A DNA stretch of 22,194 nucleotides from NCBI GenBank assembly GCA_015680685.1, contig MNCI01005839.1:31261-53454 (forward strand). The letters are read 5' to 3'. Position numbers and translations under genes: made by a program. Below the pieces are notes generated by a model that was not told the DNA's origin, did no database searches, and saw nothing but the letters and a program-made list of their open reading frames with translations. Below, piece by piece: positions 1 to 10,321 of the stretch; within the stretch, counting starts at the first letter, position 1; each line of letters begins with the position of its first letter. Origin of the DNA: Gnetum montanum (Eukaryota > Streptophyta > Gnetopsida > Gnetales > Gnetaceae).

Positions 1-30
1 CAATTTAAGATCATAGAGGACCATTGAAAG
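1..30. repeat. Partial copy of the 29-bp 'TTTAAGGCCATAG' repeat just past integrase
   Basis: The first 30 bases (aatttaagatcatagagg and onward) match the 29-bp repeat arrayed at 13757-13990, with consensus AGTTTAAGGCCATAG followed by YRRGCCATGATGCT. The copy lies about 36 bp past the last integrase codon, on its 3' side, in the same orientation as the other copies. The array may continue beyond the window edge. Confidence 0.6.
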
Positions 31-65
31 TAGGCTCACTTGCTAGTGATTTTGGGCTACATGTA

Positions 66-1110
66 TCATGTCTTTAGATAGGAACAATTGACTAAATTGG
101 CCAGCTTATTCCAATCCATGTTGGCTATTTTGAATGCACCATTCCCATAGGCTCTGATAACAAGGAAGGACCCTTTTGAGTTGGTTGAGAATTTGTCCAC
201 ATGCTCACGGATGGCTTTGATGACCAAGTCACCTTCTTTGATCTTGCTTATGGTCAATTTATGCTGATGTTGCTGCTTTTTCCTCTCTTGATAGTATTTG
301 ATGTGAGTAAGTGCTTTCATATGTTGCTCCTCCACTAAGTCTAGGGTTGCTATCTACAGCTCCTTGCTCTACTCATCATTGATGAAGTTGGTCAAGGCTA
401 CTTGGAGTGGTAACACTTGCAATTTAGGAGGTAAAATAACTTCAGAACCATAAACCAAGCTATAAGGGATCACGGTAGTTGTTGTGTTATAGGTTATTCT
501 ATATGCCCATGGTGCATGGACAAGCCTCTCATGCCATTTATTCTTGCTATTGTTGAGCATCGTTTTAAGTAAGTTGATGATGGCCTTGTTTCTTGATTCT
601 ACATGTCCATTGACTTGAGGGTAATAAGGCGATGAGAATGAATACTTAATGCCTAGCTTGTGATATAAATCCTTAGTCTCTTGGCTACTAAACTATGGTT
701 AATTGTTTGTGACTATGAACATGGATATGCCAAAATGAGCTTCAATGTTATCTAGGATGAACTTGGAGACTTGTTCAAATGTAGTCTTCCTTAGGGGAAT
801 AGCCTCAACCTACTTTTTAAAGTATTCAGTTATAGTGATGATGAAGCTATACCCTATAGAATACTTAGGAATTATTGGGCCAATGATATTAAATCCCCAT
901 CATTGAAATGACCATGTTATTTGAGTGATATGCAACTCAGTTGGGGGTACATGTATAAGATTGCTATATCATTGGCATGCGTCACACCACTTAACCTTCT
1001 ATAGGAAATCATTTTTCATATAGGTCTAGTAGTAGCCTAGCCATCTAATCTTAGCAGTAATAGCTCTTGGTCCTATATGTCCTTCACAAACAACCTTATG
1101 AACCTTCTCT
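66..1110 (-). pseudogene. Ty3/gypsy integrase, decayed
   Basis: Integrase would insert the reverse-transcribed element DNA into the host genome. Reading the minus strand, the H2C2 zinc-binding region comes first, at about 1105-960 (CEGHIGPRA, then WCDACQ). The DDE core follows, starting at WGFNIIGPI (about 897-874). The second catalytic position lies in VTNN (about 713-702) and the third in GHVESRNK (about 608-585). The C-terminal region at 560-66 has the usual WAYRITYNTTTT, LVYGSEVILP, KEGDLVIKAI and YGNGAFKIAN motifs. The style (WGxDxIGPI, YFKKxVEAIPL) is that of plant Tat/Athila elements, not chromoviruses, and no chromodomain is seen. Stops interrupt it at least at the GYYWPTM-like position, after CDACQ, before WGF and in the TDNGPQF-like motif. 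Two of the three catalytic acidic residues read as Asn (codons 888-890 and 705-707), while the Glu at 597-599 is kept. The protein would be inactive. Confidence 0.93.
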
Positions 1111-1199
1111 AGGACTATTATGACTATGGTTTTGCCTAAGCATTTTAGGAGTATGCCATCATAGGATTGTCAACATAATGTGTTATCACCTATGATGAC

Positions 1200-1560
1200 A
1201 TACTACTTTGATTACTTATGTATAACATCATTCTGAGTAGTAGTCATACATGGAAACATAAAACGATAGACAAAGGGTTAGAGTTCACTAAATGGAAATG
1301 TTATGATGGTAGTGGCACTAACCCCATGGGCAATTGAAGCTTTGTCAAAGTGCATGACCACCTCATAATCCTTAGGTACTTGCCTAGTTGCATTAATATG
1401 CTCATCAGGGAATTCAAGATCTATGGCTGCTTGGTCATCAACAAGTGAAATCGTAAGTTGTGTAGCTATAGCTTGACCTTTCGTTGAGGACTGAGAGACA
1501 CAATGAAGTTCAAACTCTATAGTTATGGTTTTCTATTGGGCTATATAGCTACTTTTGTAA
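1200..1560 (-). pseudogene. RNase H remnant, internally deleted
   Basis: RNase H would remove the RNA strand of the RNA-DNA hybrid during reverse transcription. On the minus strand the connector to RNase H is visible as HCVSQSSTKGQAIA (about 1505-1465), matching the plant motif VSQKAIKGQALAD. The RNase H start VVMHFDKASIAHG follows (about 1360-1320) and keeps the first catalytic Asp. It continues to about 1225 (FRLEFPCTNN-like region). Only about ten codons later the reading is already in the segment that normally precedes integrase: YVIIGDNTLC, then SYDGILLKCLGKT (about 1205-1130). The rest of RNase H and its linker are missing, so a large in-element deletion is the likely cause. Confidence 0.75.
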
Positions 1561-1764
1561 ATGTTGGTTATTATGGCTCTAAGTATGTTATTTTTTCACA
1601 TGATGTTGACTTTTCTTCTAAAGAGGTAGTGTCTCCACTTATTCAAAGAGGAAACTACTGCTAGACAATATTTCTCCACTTCAATTTATTGAGTCTTATG
1701 GGCAACTAATACATGGCTTAGGTACTACATAGGCATTTTTACTCAATACAGAGTAGAAAGGAAA

Positions 1765-2790
1765 TGCATGTGTCAGAGATGGCAAGGTAAATATAAAATG
1801 ATTTACCCTATAAAATGATAGACCATCGACAATTGTGTCAACTCTTGCTTTATGTTTTAAAAGCCTCTTGGCATTGAGCTATCCACTCATAGTAAACTCC
1901 TTTCTTAAGCAAGTGTTGCATGGGCTATAACTTATTTGTAAGCCTAGTGATTAATCTATGAATAAACTATAATTGGCCTTATAATTCTCAAATCTCTTTA
2001 AGGTTTGTAAATGTTACTAATTTAGATATGGCCTTAACCTTATCAAGATCTACATGAGTCCCTGCTTTAGATACTACAAAGCTAAGCATCTTACTGATCT
2101 TAACACCTAATACATACTTCTTAGGATTGAGGAAAAGCTCATATTTGAGGCATCATTTAAGCACAAGATCTAGGTCATTAGTAGGGTTATTTGCTATTTT
2201 GGAATTAACGGCTATATCATCTACATAATCATAGAGCAAATCTAACATGTAATCATTGAATATCTAGATCATGACCTGTTGATAGGTTGCTTCAATGTTC
2301 TTAAGGTCAAATGGCATCATAGTATAGCAAACGGTACCCCATGAGGTCATAAAGGTCATTCTAAGTTAGTCCTCTAGGTTAATCCTAATTTGGTTATATC
2401 CTGGGAATCTATTCATAAAGGACAACAAGGCATGTCTGACTGTAGTATTGATAAGTTGATTAATACTAGGCAGAGAAATGTTATCCTTGATAGTCACTTT
2501 ATTTAGGTCTTAGAACTCCAATTCTTTCTAGAGACTACCACTATGTTGGATACCCATTCTACATAGTTGACAACCCTATTGAAACTAGCTTAGTAGAGCT
2601 TTAAGATCTCATTGCAAACTGCCCAGGCCAAAGCAGGTCTAATTTTATGCACTTTTTGCTTAAATTGTCTAATGTTAGGGTCTAGTATGATGTTGTGTTG
2701 GACTAAACATGGGTCTAGGCCTATCATGTCTTCATATGATTAGGAAAATACATTAATGTTGCTTTGTAGGACCTTGGTGATGTCTTGAGC
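1765..2790 (-). pseudogene. Ty3/gypsy reverse transcriptase, decayed
   Basis: Reverse transcriptase would copy the element RNA into DNA. On the minus strand the N-terminal landmark is SYEDMIGLDP (about 2740-2710). After it come VEWVSNIVVVSRKN, then KDNISLPSINQLIN, and SFMNRFPGYNQIRIN (about 2417-2375). Next are MTFMTSWGT, MPFDLKNIEATYQQVM (about 2325-2275) and the intact catalytic YVDD at 2216-2227. FLNPKKYVLGVKISKM follows near 2130. The thumb/connection is seen as IYLAISDTCISFLLC (about 1795-1755). Stops and at least two frame changes break it. The first catalytic Asp (SFMD in relatives) is Asn here, codon 2411-2413. Order and spacing relative to integrase are normal for the family. Confidence 0.92.
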
Positions 2791-3092
2791 ATATTAAGAT
2801 TCCAATGAGGAAGTTTAAGGGTTTTCTCCACACCATTGTGTCTTATGACAGGAACCTAAACTAGAGAGTCTTAGATTATGTCACCTACCTCTATGTTAAG
2901 GGTTTTGACTAGGTTTTTAGGCCATTCTAGAGGTTTTTCTATTGAGGGTATGTGGTTAACAAAACTCTCAAGCTTAAGATCTAGGCAATTAGGGTCGATA
3001 CACCATTCAACATCACTGTGAGGCCCATGTAGACACAAAGGTAAGAAGATTTGCTCCCAGGTACTCATACTTTGATCCTGCATGTCAACCAA
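2791..3092 (-). pseudogene. Protease-RT linker of the gypsy polyprotein
   Basis: A 73-codon open stretch (3092-2871, minus) leads towards the RT domain. It contains EWCIDPNCLDLKLESFVNH and PLEWPKNLVKTLNIEVGD. I recognise no domain; acidic linkers of this kind lie between protease and RT in plant gypsy polyproteins. The reading is broken between 2871 and 2760, then picks up in RT. The protease that should precede it is not adjacent: the nearest protease on this strand is at 14.4-14.9 kb. Confidence 0.5.
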
Positions 3093-3309
3093 AAGAATAT
3101 TAAGTGAAACCTATGTAAAAGTAAATAAATAATGCTAAAACACTATAGAATTATTCAAACACATGAAAATCTAATGCAAACAAGGCCATCTAAAGTCATC
3201 AATGAGGTAAGGATAATTTAGAAAAATGCAAGGATTAAATGAAGGTAAAGTAAGGGGAAATATACGAAATAAGGCTAAAAATGGCCAAAAATGGTTAACA
3301 AAGGCCACA

Positions 3310-3408
3310 ATTTTACTATTTTTAGGCCATAGTGGGCCATGATGCTTGCTTAGATTCTTTTTGGACTATGATGCTAGTTTAAGGCCTTAGTAGGCCATGG
3401 TCACATGG
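3310..3408. repeat. Three degenerate copies of the 29-bp-type repeat
   Basis: Three copies of the same motif are visible: TTTAGGCCATAGTGGGCCAT, then TTAGATTC...GGACTATGATG, then TTTAAGGCCTTAGTAGGCC. They have the same orientation as the array at 13757-13990. A further lone copy (TTTTAGGCCTCAGTAAGCC) lies near 3667. The rest of 3100-3790 is A-rich spacer with many AAGGCTA/AATGGCC words and no coding signal. Confidence 0.65.
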
Positions 3409-3737
3409 TGTCAAATAGTGGTTAGGGAAGGTCAAACCCCACTATTTGATATCATTCAAAGCCAAAAAAAGGTAAATAAGGCTATAATAAGGCAAATAAA
3501 GAAAATATAAGGTTGTATAAAGGTCATAGAAGGTCAAATAGGTCAACAATGTAACATAAGTCCAAAAACAAGGCGCAACACTATGTAATAAGGTAACAAA
3601 TCAAGCAAAAAGGGCTATATATGGTAAAATTTGGCTAATAAAGTTAAAAGGGATTAGATTTTTCCAATTTTAGGCCTCAGTAAGCCATGTTTTAAGGCTA
3701 CAAGGCTATTAGGTGAGTTTACCCATCAGTTAGTGTT

Positions 3738-3762
3738 ATTTTTGGGTTGTTTGGACCCAAAA
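3738..3762. repeat. Perfect 9-bp inverted repeat (hairpin)
   Basis: TTTTTGGGT and ACCCAAAAA flank a 7-nt loop. The arms pair perfectly on either strand. The hairpin lies just before the first unit of the satellite-like array. Function is unknown. Confidence 0.6.
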
Positions 3763-3789
3763 ATCAAGTGTTTTAAGGCTTAAACACTA

Positions 3790-6700
3790 GAGCCCCCTTT
3801 ATTTCCACACTTGCCAACATGAAAGCAGGGACCCTTGGCATGAAAACTAGAGAAATTAAGTTTTAGGACATTTAGAGGTCCAAAATTTAGGTTTTTGGGG
3901 CCTCCCCAAGGCAACGTACGACCATAGCCATCAAAATTGTGTACTGTGAGGGTTTGTAAAGGTAACAAAGTAGGTTTTGAAGCCTTCCATTTTATTTTGA
4001 CATTGGCTAGCATGGAAGTGATGGGGTTCAGTGTTAAGAACCAAGATTCAAGCCAAAACAGGTTCAAACATGTAGTCGAAACCTAGATTTCGGAGTTGTG
4101 CATCCCTTAGCTTCATTTTGTGGCAGTTTGAGGTAGTTTTGGGTGTCAAAACATATTGAAATGGATTCCCCATTTTTTCCACATTGAGCATACTATACCC
4201 AGCATGGAAGAATGGGGGGTTAATTGTTTCATGGATTTAGGATGGTTTAAGAGCACATTGACTACTTTTTCATGCCCAAGGATTGTAGACCTTGATTCTA
4301 CAAGTTTCTAGATACTTTTGACTACATTTGGAGGCCATTCAATGGTAATTAAGGTCTTCCCCCATATTTCCACATTCGATAAGTTACTCTAGCATGAAAT
4401 ATTGGAGAGAATGGATTTTGAGGTCAAAATGAGATCAAATAAGAAAAATCTCAATGCTTTGAGGTCCTAGGCTTCTCTAGTGTAGATCTTTGGCTTTCAA
4501 AAGTGTCATCTCACCACCACAAGTTGTTTCCATGCTATCTAGTGTAGAAGGAGGCTCCTCCAACTTGGATGATGTAAGAATTCCAAATATAGACCAATTT
4601 CAGTTACAATCAGCTGTGCATGTTAACTTCCAGAGTTGCTAGGGCCAAGGGTTGTCTCCATGTCAAAATTTGGTAGTTTTCAGTACTCCCAAGTGGTTTT
4701 TAAGCTTCCCTAATGTTTTCACATTAGGGCTAGGGGGCGCAACATGGAAGACTAGGGGGAACTACTTTTGGCCATTTGGTATCAGTTTTCTAAGGTTTAA
4801 AGGCTCCAATAGTTGTTGACAAGGTTCTAGAGTGCATGTAAGGTCATTTAATGTTATTTTGAGGTCTTTATGACCTCTAAATGAGTTTCCTCGTCATTTT
4901 CCATGATGGAAACCATGGAGGAAGGGATCCCTAGCATGGAAGAATCATAAATTTTAGCTCTAGGCTAGTTTTAGCTTTAATTGGCCATGCATGTGTACCT
5001 CTAGGGTTACTTGGATTGAGGACTAGGGTTTGAGGTTAAGTTTCACTAGTTTGAGGTTTCTTTGATGTTTATTAAGCTTTCCCATATTTTCCACACTAAG
5101 GATATTATGCTTAGCATAGAAGACTAGGGAGAAGTAGCTTTTTAGTTATTTGTATTATTTCTAACCATGCGTGTAGGTTTCAAAATCTGATCATTTCAAT
5201 GGTTATGAAGTTACTTTTCATGTTTTCCCCCATTTTTTCACATTGGGATTTCCATGTTTAGCATGGACGATTAGGGAAAAAGCTTTCTAGCTATTCATGA
5301 TCAATTTTCATAAGCATGAGGGTCTTAGGATGCATAAAAATGGTGCCAAGACATACATACAGTTTTCTAGTATTCGTTTGAGGTCTCTAGAGGCTATTTT
5401 GGAGTTCCCCCAAAGTTTCCCCCTTTCTTCCATGTTGGGTAGCATGGAAGTAGTGGTTCTTAGAATGGAGGAAGTATGGAAACCTATGTTTTACTATTTT
5501 TTATCATTTCTAGCTATGCATGTGGGCTTCTAAGGTAGCTATGTTGATTTCTAACATCCAATGTTAAACTTTGGTCATTTCAAGGGTTATTAGTTGATTT
5601 TTGAGCTTCCCTCCTTTTTTCCATGTTGGGGATTCCATGCTTAGCATGAAACATTAGGGGGTAAGGGTTTTAACTATTTTTTAAAAATTTTGGCTATGTG
5701 TGAGTGTCTACAGGGTTGCTACCATTAGCTATCAATGTCCAAGGATTTCCCCCTTCCATCCACACTAAGGGTAGGATTCTCAACATGGATGGGATTCTCC
5801 TTAGCATGGATAACCCAAGGGGAACAAGTTTTAATCATTTTAAGTGACTTCGGTGGCTTCCAAAAGGATTGGATGGCTTTTGGAAGTCAAACTACATGAA
5901 AACTTAAATAGTTTTGGCTTCCCCCCTTTCATCCACACTAATACTAGAATGCTCAGTGTTGAGAAGGTCCTCCCTAGCATGGAAGAAAATTAGAGGATTG
6001 ATTTTTATTGATTTTTGCAGTCTAGTGGTATCCATAATGGCTATGAAGGTTCTGATGTTAGGTACAAGGAAATTTGAGTTTGTTTCCTTGTTCTAGAACC
6101 TTCCACTAACTTTCCTAGCCTATCCTCCCATTTTTCTATGTTGGGTAGTGTGGAAGAGGGCTCTCCTAGCATGGAAAAATTAAGAAAGTTAGATCTAGGC
6201 TAAGTCAACACTTAATCAATCATGCATGTTAATCTTTGGGGTTTCTGATGTCAATAGTCTATGTTTGGTATCAAGATCCATTACTTTGGAAGTTTCTATA
6301 TGCCTCATCCATTTCCTCCCCTTTCTTCTATGTTGAGAATAATGGCCCCAATGTCGATGGGAAGGGAATGGTAGCTTCATGCCATTTTTGAGTTTTTTCA
6401 ATGTCTTTGGAAGCTCCAAAGAGTTCTAGTAGGGTCTAAGGTTTACCAAGCTATGAGAAATTATTACGAGGCAGTTGATTTAGGTCTTTTTTGCTTCCCC
6501 ACATCTATGCATGCTAAGGATGATATTTATAGCATGGATGAAGCCTCTCCCAATGTGGAACTACCAAATCCCAAGGTTTCAACTAGTTTTAATTAGTTTT
6601 GATTGGATTTAGTGAGGTTCTAGGGATGTTGGGGATGTTTGAAGGGGTTCTAGGTTATTTGGAATGCACTTCAACATTAAACATAGGCTAGATGGATATT

Positions 6701-7078
6701 GGGAGATAAGAATGGGTGTTACCTCCCTTTTTTTTTCCACACTAGGTAGTGTTTCCCTAACATGGAACCCTAAGTTATTTCATTTTGATAGCTTTTCACA
6801 CCCTTTTCGAGATCCTAGGATTGAAAAAGGTAGGTTTAAGTTACTGAACATGGAAAAAAGCTATGTTTTAATGATGCCATCCCCAGTATGGATGCATGGG
6901 AGTTACGGTTGAAACATTATTTTAATTATCAAAAGTAGCCAAAACTTAGCATTCATGAAGTTTTTTGGATACAAGGAAAGGCATATGATGGGGTTCATAA
7001 TCCAAAAATTCTAAAATTTGAAAAGTGAAGCTATTTTCCAACAATCTCAATGTTGAAGAAAGTCCCCTCCCCCCCCCT
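3790..7078. repeat. Degenerate satellite-like array, about 17 units of about 183 bp with hairpin motif
   Basis: A pyrimidine-rich run (CTTCCCCC...) followed by TTCCACACTAGG- or TTCCATGTTGGG-like and then CCTAGCATGGAA-like sequence recurs near 3801, 3988, 4169, 4357, 4527, 4705, 4888, 5079, 5225, 5405, 5608, 5745, 5921, 6124, 6311, 6493 and 6722. A weaker copy lies near 7031. Neighbours are mostly 135-230 bp apart, mean about 183 bp. Other words recur at similar phase, such as GCTATGCATGTGGG followed by TCTAGGGTTGCT. Many units carry inverted arms: 5428-5434 with 5443-5449 is a perfect 7-bp stem, and 6735-6746 with 6756-6767 is a 12-nt near match. Units are strongly diverged, so the array is old. 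Short open frames here follow the repeat and are not credible genes. Confidence 0.8.
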
Positions 7079-7261
7079 TGGAGTTACAGTGCATTTATGT
7101 AGTAGCTGAGGTTTAGAGGTAGGCATTTAGGTTTAGATGTAGTTTATATTGTTAAATTTTGTAAGTTTCCAATCACAATTTTCATTCTTGCAAATTCCAC
7201 ATTGGAGAAGAGCTTTGATAGGGATTCTTTTGGTAGAGAGAAATTATCTTCAGTGTGCAAG

Positions 7262-7940
7262 CCTCATTCCTTCTTGTGTGATGGGTGGCGAGGTACCCCT
7301 ACACTCAACCATATGAATATGAGCATTCACACATGATCTGGTCGAACTCCGTGGATACGCTAGTTGTGGTATCTAGATCGTTACATGTTGATCACAGTTC
7401 ACTATCTTCCCACTTGGACTAGTATTTGCTTTGTCACACATCGTTTAGTCTAGAGTGAGGTGTATGATGTGGGCCTAAACTAGTGCTACTCCTAGAGGCA
7501 ATGGAAAATAACTTTGTTTTAGCTAATAGGGAGTGGGGGAAGAGAATCTGAGCTACTCTAAGTGCGATGAGCATCTATCCTTAATCATCCGTATACATCT
7601 TGGACCTCACGTACTACTTCTGGGCTCATCAAGTGTATATTACTTGAGCACTCCTAGATACGCTACTAGGTTACCAAGTAGATACACTTCAATGTTTGTG
7701 ATTAAGTCATACTCATTCACATTTAACAATAGGAATAGTAAATGATGGTAAAGAAATATTAACTAAGAAAATAATAAACAACAATAACAATTAAACAATT
7801 AAAACTAAGTGAATGTTGCAATGATGGAGTAATCTCTATCTTTATTGGCAATCATGTGTGTGTCCAAGTACGTTACACTCGAATAAAGGTTCCATACAAT
7901 TACAAACATCACACTGCAAGAATTCGCTTGGGAAAATAGA
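7262..7940. other. CpG-richer island of unknown identity, possible younger insertion
   Basis: By eye I count about 13 CpG dinucleotides in about 680 bp, against about four in the following 1.9 kb. The base mix is more even and the homopolymer runs of the flanks are missing. A TG-rich start and an AATAAAGG word near 7883 would fit an LTR or a small non-autonomous element. I could not find convincing terminal repeats or a target-site duplication. No protein similarity is recognised in any frame. Confidence 0.45.
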
Positions 7941-9611
7941 CTAACTCCTATGAAAACAATTCATCAGTGTGCATAGTGTAAACCATTTTCAAACTACTCC
8001 CAATATTGAGCCTACCATGGTGCCAAAATAATGTGGAAGGAAGAGCTAGAATTCTAGGATTTAGAGGATAGACAAGCATGCCAGAGAGCTGCAAGAATTA
8101 CCTAGGCTTATCTCCATCTAGGCCTCATCTATCATTGCTTCAAGTTAGGCAGTTCTACCTATTTTTTCTTGGTTTTTTTTAGCTATTTTCTATGTTTGTC
8201 TTGCATTTTTTTTGGCACATGTGGGGCCATTTTCTCAAATCAATAGAGGGGGTAAATTGAAATTCTAATGAAATACCACCTCTTATTTTTTTTGTTTCCA
8301 TACAGATCCATGGTTGTTTTGTCATTTTTTCTTTAATGGACTTAATTTTTAAAATTAAGCATGCTCTTTTCATGCTTTTTTCCAAAAATTTTGTGGTAGG
8401 GTCGATTCTGTTATTAAATTTTCATGCTTAAGGATTCATTAAAATTAAATTTAACAAAATCATAGCCCATTATTTGGGTGCATTTCCTAATGGGTATTAA
8501 TCATTTTGGCTATTTTTGCTATGTTTTTATGTTTACATTAAGTTGGGCTTTAGGAATTTTAGCTTTTTACACAAAAAAGGAAATAATGTTGTGTATTTTT
8601 TCCTAATAGAATTGCTAATATTTTTAAAATTTGATAATATGAATTCATAACCCTTCATTTAAGCTTTCTAATGGCTATTTTCTTATTCGATTTGGATTAT
8701 TCATGATGGATTTCTGGATATTTCCCTAAGGTCCTACAATTAGGTTTTTGATGCTATTTTAAAACTTTCATGTATGTTCATGAATATTTTGTAAGAAAAC
8801 ATAAAGGATTTTGGCTTATTTTTTGCTATGGCTGAGTAGGTCCTAGCTTCAAATTTTCAATGAAGTTATAATTACTTTGATTGGACTTAAAATAAAATTT
8901 TAACAAATTTTTTATTAAGCTTATGTCAAAAGGAGGTTTGTGCCATTTCCAAAATTTTGTCTAAGTTGATGAGTCTATTTTTAAATAAATGGTGATAGTT
9001 TTGAATTTTTGTTAACTGTGGGTGTGTAGGGGTTGATTTAAGCTTTCAAATTGTGATGAAATCATCCTATTTGGAGCTTAAACAAATTTTTGGCCAATTT
9101 TTTACCAACCCTATGTGAAAGGGGGTTAATGATGATGGCTACAATTTTGATAACTTTGCCTATGTCCCATGTAAAAAAAAGTCTATGTCCAATGTATATT
9201 AATTTGCAATGGTTATGGATGCAAACCTTGTGATTTTATAATTCTTTTCATGGTAGAATCACTAAAATCAGGGCTTATATGAATTTTTGATAAATTTTTA
9301 ATTATGGCTATGTAAATAAGGCAAAATCCCGATTGTACCAAATTATCCCTTTGGGGATGGAAGTAATTAATATGTGTAGCTTTTCTTGTCAATATGTAAA
9401 ACTTATGCTTTAAATTAATTTTTTAAGAAAAGAAAAAGATTTACTATTTTTAGAAGGCTTATGACTATATGGTTTTTTAAATTTTAATGTTTTTTTTAAG
9501 TCTTAATGATTTTTTTCTAAGTTTCTGCATAGTTTAGACTAAGGCTTAGTTTTGGCTATAACATTTTGGTTATGAAGTAAAAAACTATAAAAGATGGTAA
9601 TAATTCTTTTA
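7941..9611. other. AT-rich non-coding spacer
   Basis: This stretch is full of T runs and ATTTT words, with stops in all frames. Short open frames of 60-70 codons are low complexity and resemble no family. It lies between the CpG-richer island and the 116-bp duplication upstream of the FCP1-type pseudogene. About 188-bp degenerate repeats within it are listed separately. Confidence 0.6.
8848..9330. repeat. Degenerate tandem repeat, about 188-bp period, three copies
   Basis: Three segments starting near 8848, 9038 and 9224 share a common order of words: GCTTCAAATT or GCTTTCAAATT, then GGACTTAAA / GGAGCTTAAA / CAGGGCTTATA, then AACAAATTTTT / AATTTTTGATAAA, then TATGTCAAAAGGAGG / TATGTGAAAGGGGG / TATGTAAATAAGGC. 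A possible fourth copy starts near 8641. The period resembles that of the array at 3790-7078, but the sequence is different. Confidence 0.5.
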
Positions 9612-9866
9612 TGGAATTTCTTAAGCCAACTGAGATGAACAAATGATAGCTTTCTACAAAGGCTAATTCCACCTCCAACTAGATGTTTTTTTAGAATTTG
9701 CTAAGTAATTCCAATTGGTTATAATGCAAGGTTGTACTAATGTTTTCCTGTGGAATTTCTTAAGCTAATTTAGATAAACATCTTAGAGCATTTTACATAG
9801 GCTAATTTTAGTTCTGACTAGATATTTTCTCCAAATTTGCTAAGCAATTTCAATTGGTTATAATGC
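9612..9866. repeat. 116-bp direct duplication, two copies 139 bp apart
   Basis: Copy 1 (9612-9727) and copy 2 (9751-9866) both begin TGGAATTTCTTAAGC and end CAATTGGTTATAATGC. They have the same length without indels and differ mainly by transitions. A 23-bp spacer separates them. The second copy ends about 20 bp before the first recognisable exon of the plus-strand pseudogene, so this may be its upstream intron or promoter region. Confidence 0.8.
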
Positions 9867-9887
9867 TTTTGTTTTTCTTCATGCAAG

Positions 9888-10321
9888 GTTTTCTTAAAGC
9901 CCATCCTCATCGTTGTGGAGTTGGTGGGTATCTTCTTCTATATTGATCATCCCAAGACCAATACCCCACTCCTCAATATGGCTCTAGGAAAGGCTTCACT
10001 ATGTTTCCAACCTAGGACAAGGGAATTCCTTGCCTACATCTTAAAAAACTTTAGTGTGATGCTATGGTCACACTTGTCTATGAATGTCGTGAGGGCTATA
10101 GTGGAGTCTTTGCTACCTCGAGCATCTAGTTTGGTTTCTAGGTTCATCACTGATAAGCCGCCAGTAGTAGGAGTGATAAATGCTATCAATCAACATTACC
10201 TCACAAAGATCTAGATGATGCTAGTGCATAATTAGCATAATGCTAAAAATACTCTAATGGTGGTGCATAGAGCTCACACACTATTCCAAAACCCACCTAG
10301 CACCATGTATCGTCTATAGGG
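9888..10321 (+). pseudogene. FCP1 homology (NIF / HAD-fold phosphatase) domain, catalytically dead
   Basis: FCP1/SCP-type phosphatases act on phosphoserine, classically in the RNA polymerase II C-terminal domain. The block starts ILIVVELVGIFFYIDHP, where VELVG aligns with the LDLDG catalytic motif, so both Asp would be lost. It then reads FQPRTREFLAYILKNF and VMLWSHLSMNVVRAIVESLL, which match the FCP1 pattern RPGLxEFLxxLxxxFEVxxWT. FITDKPP holds a possible motif III Lys. After a TAG at about 10212, MVVHRAHTLFQNPPSTMY fits the C-terminal LLIDDSPxxxxxNPxxxxY region, again without the Asp pair. The family call rests on motif order, not on a search. Confidence 0.68.

Noticed and set aside
151-166. 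GCTCTGATAACAAGG, a primer-binding-site-like word (complement TTATCAGAGC)
   Set aside because: It lies inside the integrase C-terminal coding sequence (VIRAYGN region) with normal coding on both sides, so it is a chance match.
3780-4067. 95-codon open frame on the minus strand
   Set aside because: It spans the first two satellite units and follows the repeat. No domain is seen, and it is not kept in later units.
7533-7745. 70-codon plus-strand open frame in the CpG-richer island
   Set aside because: No start context, no family pattern and no continuation after the stop. The open frame is explained by the more even base composition.
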